A DNA stretch of 45,574 nt from Jaapia argillacea MUCL 33604. Taxonomy: Eukaryota > Basidiomycota > Agaricomycetes > Jaapiales > Jaapiaceae. Below are positions 36,503-45,574 of the stretch, piece after piece. The position numbers were made by a program, and so were the translations under genes. The DNA lies in NCBI GenBank assembly GCA_000697665.1, contig KL197718.1, positions 514,354 through 559,927 of the forward strand, given 5' to 3'. Every line of letters begins with the position of its first letter. Position 1 is the first letter of the stretch. Under the pieces are notes generated by a model that saw nothing but the letters and a program-made list of their open reading frames with translations, ran no database searches and was not told the origin of the DNA.

Positions 36503-38342
36503 AGCCCTGGGGTTGGTTAGTTCGATCTTTGCCCGCAATTAGGCTTGTCGTGCTTTGCAAAGTAGTCACCAGACGCCTTCTCCGCACTCACGTAGGCATC
36601 GCGGAACTATCTTGTTGTTTCTTTGTATGAAGGGTATTGGCACGCGGTGGTCTGAGTTCTGCTTGATCACGTCTTGGAATTGTTTCCATGTTATTCATAC
36701 GGTATTCAGCTGTAAGTGTATCGGAGCTTCACAGTGTTGCGCATTTATGAAATTCGGGACCCTAACAATTCCCAGCCATGCGTGAGCTGATCTACAGTCC
36801 ACAGAATTTGTTAACCACACAGGAGAAGCTATCATCCGCCAACATAGTCCTATTGGTCCTTTTTAAAACCATCTGTGCTGTAGATGACATCGTTTGACAT
36901 CCGGGACCTCCTCATGTCGTTGCCGACCCGGATATGTGCACCTTAAGGCCTTCCTGGCACCAAAGAATGTTTTTGTCGACGAGTTCAATGCCAATTCACT
37001 TCACGAAATTGTACCAGGCGACACTGCCAAATGTCCTTTACAGTACCTTCGAAACATTACGGCTGCCGATCGCGAAAAGCCACTGACTACAGTTCTGACG
37101 AGCCTGGGGAATGCGACAACGCTGCTCCATTCGGCCAGAATTTAAAGAGCTGCCTCCTGGTTACCTCACGGTACTGAACCACCCCGGCCTTCCCTCTCAC
37201 CTAATGCACCTCCAATAGATTCTGTACGTGCCTTGTTACGAGGTATCTCCGTAGAGAAGGGGATGCTCAAAATCATCTTGTGAGTGTCAATCGCCCGCAT
37301 TCATCACTCACCACTCCCAGGCATTTTGTAACAATGCTTAATGCTTGTGCTCTACAAGCCGCGATGAGTTCCATGTCTCCGTTTCGATTACATGGTCTCA
37401 GAAATGACGTGGGCAATGATAGATTTTCCAATACAGGATCCCAGTCCATATGCATATCAACAACATTGAATGGGCCGCGGAACTGTCATGAGCCTCAATC
37501 CCTTTCTCATCCTTTCCCCTCCTACATCTTTACAACCACTTTCCTTACAAACCCAATGCGCCTTCCGAATCCCCGTCCACCTTGTAGACGTCGTTGCTGA
37601 AGGTCCCAACAGTCGTCACCGTGATCGTACGCCCGCGTGCAGACCGTATGCGACTCGCTTGGGTCCTTCCATACTATCCAGGCCTACTAACGCGGTCAAG
37701 TTTACCTCAACCCCCCTTGGTCGCTTCATCGCCTTTTGTCTCGGCCCTGGGACCAACCCTTGCTTTTTTGTCATCGTACCTTCGTTTGCCTCAGATCAGG
37801 TTTGTTTTGCTACACTCCACCACCGTACAATTCATCTGATTGCTTTATGACGGTCAAAGCTGGCTTTTCCCCCAACTTCACCGACTCATCAATGCAAGTG
37901 TGAACGTGAATGTGTATTGAGCCTGCCACCTTATGTTTCTCCTTACCCCATTTTCAGCTCCCTACTCCCATCCCCCCGTATCCTCGTTTTCAAGTACTGA
38001 AGAGTATCATACCTGTGGCTCCATTTAGAACCAATGTCCTTGTTACTAATGCTTAGTTACCCTGACGTTGCACCCTCTGAGTCATCTCCACTTTTGGGTT
38101 CCCTCATCATCCTAGAACAAAGAGAGTTTATCGGAATTTATTTCCATTTGTTGATTGTAAACTGTTGGCTGTGCCGAGAAGCTCACTCCATTCACTGGCG
38201 GCGAGTCTGATCATATGAACTTCTGACAGCCAGATTGCCAATGGTTTTAGTTGGTCATTGCGCTAAACGACATCAACCCAGTCTACAAAAATACAGAGTG
38301 TCGAGGCCACCAAGACATGTTGCCCAATCTCCAGATCAAACA
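36503..38342. other. Intergenic stretch, no gene seen
   Basis: Frames of 60-126 codons occur but none matches a family, and no set of exons could be joined. It separates the third kinase from the 3' end of MET22. Confidence 0.45.
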
Positions 38343-39692
38343 TCAGACGCGGCTTCTCGCTTTTGCCTCAGCTTCCTCTTTGTTGGCCTGCATCACAGCA
38401 GCAAGCACCTTCGAATGCACCTCCTTTCCAGCGGCGACAACACCAAAGTTATCGCCCAGAGTCCTACCCAAGCCAAAGTCAAGCGGCTCTCCCCGTGAAT
38501 TAGTGATTATCCCTCCCGCCTCCTCGATGAGTATCGATCCGGGAGCATGATCCTGACAGATGCATGTGGTCAGTGTTGAGGCGAGATGATGAACGGATAG
38601 AATTGACGCGTACCCAGATCTTCTCGAGATAACCAACGCCTGTCGGCATTCTCAAGTAGACAGCCCCATCACCCCGCGCTAGGGAGCAATACTTGGCTTG
38701 GCTGTCCATCCTTGTCGGTGGACGAGTGATGGCTAATAACTCAGCCACCCGATCATTGAACGAGTGCGATGAGTGGGCCGCTTCTACAGATTCGAGGAAA
38801 TTCAGAGTCTCTGACGTAAAAGCAGGGATTTGAAGAGGGACTGGATCCGCGCCAGTCAATGTCGTCTGTGTTACAAAAGATAATGAATAACGCTGAGAAC
38901 AAGGGGTGGAATATGACGTACCTGATGAGCACCTTGGCCGCGGACGGCGACAAATATGCAACCTCGCGGGCCGTCGGGCTTGGTAGCGTCGACAGGAAGA
39001 TTCGGACATCCCATAACACCAAGCTGGACTTTTGAATCGATGATGAGGGCTAGGCAAACAGCGTATTGTTCACCTCGAAGGAAGCCTTTCGTGCCATCGA
39101 TGGGATCTAATGTCCACATGCCTACAGGAAAGATTCAAAGGTGTCAGCTGCGAAAAAGACTGATGATCGGAAGTTGGTCTGAAAAAGTCTCAAACGTCTC
39201 ATAGGAAGGTGGAATACTCACGACCAGTGCGGCCTCCCCCATAAGTCCCTCGATCGATAGCATCCAAGAGCTCCTCCGGAATCCTCTCCTGACCAGGTCC
39301 AAGTCCCCACTCAGCCATCTCGCCAATCCCAAGATCGGCTACCAACGTCTCGTTTGCAAGCTCAACGATACGGTTCTTGAGTGCTGTTCCCGATTCTACT
39401 CGTAGATCTGCAGCATCTTCTTCGCCGACGATAGGGTCATCTGGGAACGCTCGACCCAGAATAGTGTTTATGACAGCTTGCGCTGAGTAGTCTCCAACTA
39501 AGGAACGCAAATCCACCATCAAAACCTGCGATAAAGACAGATGATGGTATTCATACCGGTCACTGGTGATTTATCGCCTTTCACAAGGGTTTCATTCTTG
39601 ACCAGCTTGTTAAACACGGAAGACGTCAGGGCACAGGCCCTTCGAACGGCGGCGACGGCAACCTGCTGCTCGGTAGCAAATGTAAGAGACAT
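38343..39692 (-). CDS. MET22: 3'(2'),5'-bisphosphate nucleotidase (HAL2/MET22)
   Basis: A Mg-dependent, Li/Na-sensitive phosphatase that removes PAP formed in sulfate assimilation, giving AMP; it also acts on PAPS. In yeast, loss blocks methionine synthesis and overexpression gives salt tolerance. Five exons give 357 aa, the length of the yeast enzyme: 39692-39557, 39497-39222, 39121-38922, 38865-38614 and 38552-38343. The metal site of the inositol-phosphatase superfamily is complete: KGDKSPVTVGDYSAQA, then VGEEDA (Glu 72), then LDPIDGTKGF (Asp 143, Asp 146), and finally WDHAPGSILIEEAGG with Asp 289. GEQYAVCLALI after the second motif is typical of this branch. The start Met lies just before a conserved helix (EQQVAVAAVRRACAL). 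Confidence 0.95.
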
Positions 39693-40806
39693 TATGGAGG
39701 GTGGAAGGATGTGTTTACCCTACAGCGGTGGTGAGTCTTATACACGGTCCCAACATTGGCTCCAGCAAGTCGCAAGGCTCCAATTTACTGGACGATCACG
39801 TGAGAACTATGGGATCAATCATCCTGTGCGAAACTCAGAGGATGCACCAGTAAACGAGGTCCGAATATCCCTTGTCATTTGGAATTGGGTGGTAACGTAG
39901 CGTACAACGGTACATATAACGTGCTACGTGAGTCAGGATGGAGACGGTCTCTCAAGTGATTCCGACCAATCAGACGCTCGACGAAGGCGACGAAGGCAGC
40001 CACAGAAGAGCCAAGTCATTCATGGGGAGAAGATTCTATAGTGTATGGACATGTCTGGCTGCCGCTATTGGGTCAAGGGTCGACGGGTGTTATGAACCTT
40101 CATGCTGCGCAAGGTGTCCGAAAAGAGTTTCGATGGCGACTACGGATCTATCCAAGGGCGTTGAGCCCAATTAAAGCATTCGAGTCATAACATCAAGATA
40201 CTCGACTCGCTTTCACCGACGGACATATGTGCGCCGAAATAATGTCCAAGAGGATCCGACAACAAGGCACCGTGAGACGCCCAGAAAACCCAGGCACCTC
40301 TTGCATACGAATCAGAGCACAACGAAGAGTCCTATTGTCAAGGGCTAATCGCGCAGTGAGCCAGCGGCGTGCAGTGTCTGGGCGGCGGGAACCAACACTT
40401 GGACCTGGTGTGGGCGTGCGAAGCCGTCGAGATTTGTCGTGGCCCTTGGGTACGTTCCATGTGTCTCCGACAACAGGTAGATTACAGCGTCTTCGGAAAA
40501 CCTTGACGTTGCGCGTTTTCGTGGGGAGAGGCAATAGGGTGTTTCACGTTCGGTATTTAGACGCGATTTCCGAGTGATTTTGTTGAGGATTTTGGGTCTG
40601 ATTTTAGCTCGGCATTCTCCGTATTTCTCAAAATCAAGCCCTGATTTCGTCTGAGTGAAAGCGACAACAAGGCTGCTCTTGCACTGATTTCAGTCGGATT
40701 TCGATACAGATTCTGCAGATATGCTGACACGATCAGTGTTTGTCATCTGCTGAGAAATTTTATCTATCAATTCGTCCTTCACCTCCTCCCCACCCCTCTG
40801 CCTGTC
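39693..40806. other. Intergenic stretch, no gene seen
   Basis: It contains the MET22 promoter at its left end. Overlapping frames at 40193-40577 on both strands carry no recognised domain. The right part (40560-40806) precedes the transposon-associated gene and may be its promoter. Confidence 0.45.
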
Positions 40807-43800
40807 ATGGAGTCTCTGAAGTCTTCTTGCCTTCTGTTAACACCATTTATGACAAGGAACACTCCGAAATCAACCCAGGCTAAATCTGGCACCTCAGCTC
40901 CAAAGAAGGGGAATGCTGATGATGACGTGAAGAAGACTCGTGTGAAACCTGTGGAATGGAATGAGCATCCAGAGTGGACCAACAAAGCCATCGCTTACCT
41001 GATTCAATTCCCCGCCTTCTGCATCAAGCTATTCAGCAACTCGACATTGGACGCAAACAAGGACGGGTGGAGGAAACTCACTGCAAAGGACCCCAAGAAC
41101 CAGCTCTATGCTGAGCTGGCAAAAGCTGTCTTTGAGAACAACGAGGATGAGGAGATTCGAAACGAATATACTCAGGACATACAGCAGTTTGGACGTAGCA
41201 CACAGCTGCATTTCAGACAGTGTGGGGTATTTGGGGTGCGTGAGGTCCAAGAGAGAAGGGTAGTTCATCTTCAGATAGAAATCGAAGAACGGGAGTTCAG
41301 TTATTTTAGAAAGCGTTGACGGATGAAACAGACCTGAAGTAGAGATCGTGAGGCTTGGACAAATCCAAGATAAGATAACCACTCAATGCAGGATCACAGA
41401 GCAGGAAGGTTCTGCAAGTTCGGAGATAATCAGTTGTTCAGGTCCGAGATCTAATCTACCGCAAGATTGGCACTCTAAACTGAAAAGTGAAAGAAAGTCG
41501 TAGATCGAAACTAAAAGCACGTTCACTGGAACACTAAGAAAGCACGGTGATACAAAGTGGACTAAGAACAAGCACTTTAAGTAAATCGAGTGAGATGAAA
41601 GAGAATCACTAATCGTAAGTTGAGAAAGCACGCGAAACATCGTAGAAAGTGCTTTGGAATTCCTGAGGGTCACTAACGTCGTGAGGAGAAAGAATAAAAC
41701 TAGTCGTCGAGAACGTCGGAAGGTCATGAGCATCGGAGTCGTGAACATCGTTGTAAGAACCACAGAATATCACTCAGGAGGGCGGATAGGGCAGAAAGAA
41801 CTTGTATCCCAAGGTAAATAGTACAGGATTGTATACTAGATAGTGCGTCGTACTGAAATTTGTCTAAGTCCTACATTCTACTCCCTAGCCCTAGCTATCC
41901 GAGTGCCTTCGAGTCCGTGAACAAGTATGAATGAGTCAGATGGAGACAGAGTCGGGAAGAGCGAGTGTGAGTGAATCCACATAAGATTGTGACCGATGAA
42001 AGGTCTCCGAGATCGTAAATAGTCGATAGCGAGCATAAGAGTCGATACAAGCAAAGATATCGGATGCAAACAGACACAGTCGAGCAAAAGAAAGGAGATC
42101 GGTACTAGCGCAAGCAGGGTGATTTCGTTCAGGTGGCACTGGAAGTGAGAGATTCCAAGGTAAATCCCGTTGAGTAGTTCAAACGTGCCTTTTGATTCGT
42201 ACTCCGTGGGTGATTCTGTGACGACAGAGTGGGCCCGGGTGAGACATCTTGTTGGTATGTAATCGAGGTTGCGGATGGATGAGGTCGAGCACGCAAAGTC
42301 CTAGGAGTTCCAGATCATTCCAGTGAATAGGAAACATGAGATGTTTTAGCCCAGTATCAAAGTTTTCAAGTGTTGAATCGTGCATGAGGATCATTAGGTA
42401 TCCTGAAGATCATCAGTTTAAGGGGGTGATAGGGGTTCCAAAGCACTAGTATCCAACGTGTTCAAGAGGGATCGACACAGAAATGATCATGATGTATTGC
42501 TGAAGAACCATCCAATCCATGATCTAAGACGTCCAAGTGTCCTCGGCATCACAAGATCTCTGGATCTGACGCGTACTTCGCGATGTGTCGTTAGCTTGTT
42601 CTCGTAGATCATGGTTGTAGTGTGTATTCCTCGATCCATGATCTGTTTCCGAACTTCCTATTTCATCTTATCTATTCGTATCTCTGTCTTATCTATGGCT
42701 TAAGTATCTTCGGAAATCCTGATGCGAACGTTCTTGGACCTTGGACTGAGTCTTGCAGGGACTGGTAAGCCTGATATCGCGAGGTGTTCGTTGATCTCGT
42801 GTAATTGGTGTGTTCTGTTGATAGGCAAATCGATCTCCCCACAACAGTATGTAATTCTGTTCCTCGACATATCCATCAGATGTTAACACTTCAGATCCTA
42901 CAGGTTGAAGAAGACCTATCAAGAACATGTACGTACCATCAAAGAGACTGGGAGTGGTGTGGAGAAGAGTGAGGAGGGCCAGGAAAATATCATAGGTATG
43001 TTGTAAATGCTTTGATCGGTTGAATATTCTCTCACTGTGATCGTATATAGCCCATATTCATACCATTTGGCCATTCTGGGACGATCTCAACGCGATCTGG
43101 CATGAACTACCCAACTATAAGCCTGTCAGAGTCACATCTTCGAAAGCTGGGCAAGACTTTGCTGTGGGGGCAGAGAGGTTATTCCATCCTGGGGCTAAGT
43201 CTGGAGGCGAGAGTGAGGAAGGGAGTGGGATTGGTGATGGATCGGAACTGGAGGCAGAAAAGTGTAATGACACTGTTGAAGGGGGAGGTGAGGAGGGAAG
43301 CAACGATGAGGAAGTGATCAAGATTTCTGGTGTGCATACAGTGCCCTGAGGCTTCTATTCCTACTAATTTGGCTTCTGGGGACTGTTGCAGCATGTCACC
43401 ATGTCGCCAAAGTGCTCGCCATGCCTCGCGAAGAAGGAACACGAGAAGCACTTATCTCTACCAACTACTCCCACAAAGAATCGTGAGCGTGCACGTTCAA
43501 TGATCAGGCAATCAGCTTCACATTCAAAGCCGCACATCAAGTCCACCAATCCCAAGTCAAAGAAGCGAGCAACTGCGGACGCATTCACTGACATGGAAGC
43601 CTCTGAGAATCAACAACTGGCCTCGTGTAATGCCATTCAGCTTCAAAAGCTTCAGCTGCTCAACAAGAAGGCTGAGATCAAGCTTTGGAAGATGGAACAC
43701 AAGGAGGGTCGTATGAAGCGTGAAGAGTTGCAGAGGAAGCAGGAGAACGAGTGGATGAATTGTATGCTGGAATTGCTTGCCAGCTCTGTCAGAGGGACCT

Positions 43801-43861
43801 CAAATATGGGGCAGCAGATGACAGGTACACCCAGTTCTGACTATGAGGCTGGTCCGTCATA
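40807..43861 (+). pseudogene. Repeat-family coiled-coil protein gene, split by an LTR and cut by Tc1
   Basis: This looks like a member of a high-copy basidiomycete protein family of unknown function; I know it from similar family features, not from a search. Part 1 (40807-41220) has KPVEWNEHPEWTNKAIAYL and GRSTQLHFRQ. The frame is then interrupted by the LTR. Part 2 (about 42904-42975) resumes with LKKTYQEHVRTIKETGSGV. After an intron to 43050, part 3 has IWPFWDDLNAIWHELPNY, followed by an acidic Gly/Ser/Glu-rich stretch to about 43331. A last intron to 43391 leads to part 4, a basic Ser/Lys region and a long helix or coiled coil (IQLQKLQLLNKKAEIKLW, MKREELQRKQENEW). The frame ends where Tc1 enters at 43861. 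The broken order and lost C-terminus make it a pseudogene, though both neighbouring parts are still open, so the insertions are young. Confidence 0.7.
41221..42902 (+). mobile_element. Solo LTR of a retrotransposon, inside the gene above
   Basis: The insert starts TGTGGGGTAT and ends TCCTACA, the TG...CA ends expected of an LTR, with partly matching inverted termini. It splits a reading frame exactly between LHFRQ and LKKTY. ACAG at 41217-41220 recurs at 42900-42903, a possible 4-bp target duplication that overlaps the last bases. A second sequence with the same start (TGTGGGGTA) and similar first 60 bp lies at 44790. No gag-pol reading frame is present. The body is AG-rich with short echoes such as GAAACTAA. 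At about 1.7 kb it is long for a fungal LTR. The class (Ty3 or Ty1) cannot be told. Confidence 0.65.
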
Positions 43862-44789
43862 CACTGAGGGACAAAAGTATTTTGGGTTGGCCCAATTCGG
43901 CCATTTCGGCCTAACCAGCACGATTGAAGTTCTTTCTCATACACGTAGTAGAAGGTATATATGTATTATCCATGCACAAAAAAAAGACATAAAACTGGAG
44001 CCTGTATTGATCCCGAAAATAGCCCAAAAAGTTCCAAGGGTGTGTGACTAGAAATGGAGGAAGTGATTGAAACCTCCAAACAAACCGAATGAGAGATGAT
44101 TGAACTAACCTGATTTAATATCGAGTATGGCCACCCTTCGCACTCTTCAGTGCTGCAATGCGATCAGACATTCCTTGATACAGTCTCTGGATATATGCTA
44201 AGTCGATCTTGTACCACTCTTCCACCATTGCCACCCATAACTCATCCACAGACTGAGGTGGGGGATCTCGGCCCCTCACCTGTCAATCTAGTTGATCCCA
44301 AACATGCTCGATGATGTTCATATCCAGACTCTGAGGGGGCCAGGGAAGTATATGGAACCCACTCTCGGACAACCATTGGGTGGCAAGCTTGAAAGTATGC
44401 TTCGAATCTCCATCTTGCTGGAAGAAATACTGATGAGGGTCCATGTGGTAGTTGTAGGCAGTGCCAGTAGCACCCTCCTCCAGTATCACAATGTAATCTG
44501 CAGCATTCATAATCCCAGACACCTGAAGAATACAACTGACACCTTTCAACGTGACACATCCCCACACCATGAGGCTTCCCCCACCAAATTTCTTGGTATT
44601 CTGGGTATACCTCTCTTGAGAACCATCTCCTACCCTCCTCCAACACCATGCACGCCCATCCGAATGGAACAAATTGAATTTCGACTCATCCAAGAAAATC
44701 ACCTTCTCCCATGCCTGACTATCCCAAAGCCCCACTGCTCCAGCCCAAATTTGATGCATGCACTTGTGTTGCTTCGTGAGAAAGGGCAC
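43862..44789 (-). mobile_element. Tc1/mariner transposon, one end, truncated
   Basis: The left end is CACTGAGGGACAAAAGTATT preceded by TA (43860-43861). It fits Tc1/mariner terminal repeats, which carry GGGACAAAAGTATT, and the TA target. It enters the coiled-coil gene inside a Gly/Ser-rich stretch. The transposase reads inward on the minus strand. The right part, including the transposase N-terminus and the other terminal repeat, is missing: the LTR at 44790 enters in mid-gene. If that LTR is an insertion the rest should lie beyond the window. Confidence 0.8.
44115..44789 (-). pseudogene. Tc1-type transposase, C-terminal part (DDE), broken
   Basis: The frame contains the catalytic core of a Tc1/mariner transposase: KVIFLDESKFNLFHSDGR with the first Asp, then LMVWGCVTLKG, then YFFQQDGDSKHT with the second Asp, then LDMNIIEHVWDQLD with the Glu of DD34E. 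A TGA at 44283-44285 interrupts the frame right after WDQLD, where relatives have Arg; CGA to TGA would explain it. The frame then runs on to a natural end KGGHTRY at 44115. The N-terminal DNA-binding half is cut off by the LTR at 44790. Confidence 0.88.
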
Positions 44790-45574
44790 TGTGGGGTACT
44801 CAGGGTTCGTAAGTTCCGAGTGAGGGATAGTTGTTCGTCTTCAATGGAAATCGAAGAATGGGAGGGATCAGTGTTTCAGGATGTGGGAGTGTGTACGACA
44901 GACTTTGTAAGGTCTGGAATTGATGTGTCCAGTAATCGGAACACAAAAGGAAACTCGACTCGACACAGCGACAGTGGAGGAGTAATCCCAAGGGGGGGTG
45001 CGCTATGGCAAGTACTTGTGTGGGTGTCTGGAACGTCAGGAATCGAGTCGGACTACTCGGAAATCGAAGGATATGATACGACGAAACTAACTGTAAGACG
45101 TGTGACGAAAACAAACTAAAACGATAGGAAAACAAAGAAATAGAATCAAAACAGACTGAAACTAATACATCAGGACAGGAACGAAAGGAAAACACTAATC
45201 GGAACGAAATAAGATCGGAACAAATCAAAAAGAAAGTGTTGAGATAGAACGTGAAGGTTGGGAAACGTCAACACAAGTCGAAAGTAAGAAAGATCGGAAA
45301 TCCTGAAGGTAAAGAAGTCTGAAGCCCAAGACAGTTAGATTCCAAGGGGACACTAGAGAGCAACACAAGGACAAGCTTAGATTGAGAGCGCAAGGGTGAA
45401 TGACATCTGAGAGCGACTCCGGACAAGAGAGATCACGAAAGATTGTTATTGGGAAAGTATCTATGGACAGGTTTTTATACCTAAGTACATGAGGTAGCTA
45501 CGGAATAGGAAAGGGTAAAGGGAAAGGTGAATTCAGGACAACATGAGGGTGAATCAAGTGAAGGAGTGCACAAC
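44790..45574 (+). mobile_element. Second LTR of the same family, runs off the window
   Basis: It begins TGTGGGGTACTCAGGG right after the broken transposase frame. The first 60 bp can be matched by eye to the LTR at 41221 (for example ATCGAAGAA(C/T)GGGAG), and both bodies are AG-rich with GAAACTAA-like echoes. There is no end within the window, so it may be a solo LTR or the 5' LTR of a longer element. Confidence 0.6.

Noticed and set aside
40193-40577. Paired open frames of about 115 codons on both strands
   Set aside because: Both frames have skewed Arg-rich composition, no domain and no splice partners; they shadow each other.

Overview
The window is genomic DNA of a filamentous basidiomycete, most likely an Agaricomycete. 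The genes are packed closely and cut by many short introns (mostly 45-70 nt, GT...AG). The protein set is typical of that class: a CYP63-like P450, a membrane-anchored A1 protease, and a Helitron helicase remnant of basidiomycete type. I could not place it at genus level. All gene models were built by hand, joining exons by reading frame, splice signals and family conservation; there is no transcript support.

Layout. 1-509: 3' end of an unrecognised gene, possibly frameshifted. 1959-2507 (-): Helitron helicase tail. 3636-6490 (-): lanosterol synthase (ERG7, 12 exons). 6940-9236 (-): Xaa-Pro dipeptidase (10 exons), divergent over 132 bp from the exosome subunit RRP42 (9369-10737, +). 10967-12051: decayed tandem array of about 250-bp modules that resembles a leader exon of the kinase family further right. 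12385-14541 (+): GPI/TM-type aspartic protease (12 exons). 14954-16579 (-): MFS transporter. 16833-19267 (-): CYP63-like P450 (10 exons). 19651-20121 (-): hypothetical ORF. 21712-21783 (-): tRNA-Gly(TCC). 21784-24738: gene-poor stretch.

Right half. Three paralogous kinase-like genes lie on the + strand (24739-25997, 31763-33108, 34956-36502), interleaved with housekeeping genes: mitochondrial EF-G (26259-29580, +), SEC13 (29825-31245, -) and further on MET22/HAL2 (38343-39692, -). The first kinase keeps all core motifs. The second has lost the catalytic Asp and the third the DFG motif, so both look like pseudokinases. All three share a 183-nt exon and an intron at the same place in the catalytic loop.

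Right end (40807-45574): a nest of transposons. A repeat-family coiled-coil protein gene is split by a solo LTR of about 1.7 kb and cut off by a Tc1/mariner element. The Tc1 transposase is in turn broken by a second LTR of the same family, which runs off the window.

The housekeeping genes cover sterol synthesis, RNA decay, mitochondrial translation, COPII/nuclear pore and sulfate assimilation. They look unrelated in pathway; the order shows no biosynthetic cluster. The most interesting parts are the kinase/pseudokinase family with its decayed exon array, and the nested transposons.
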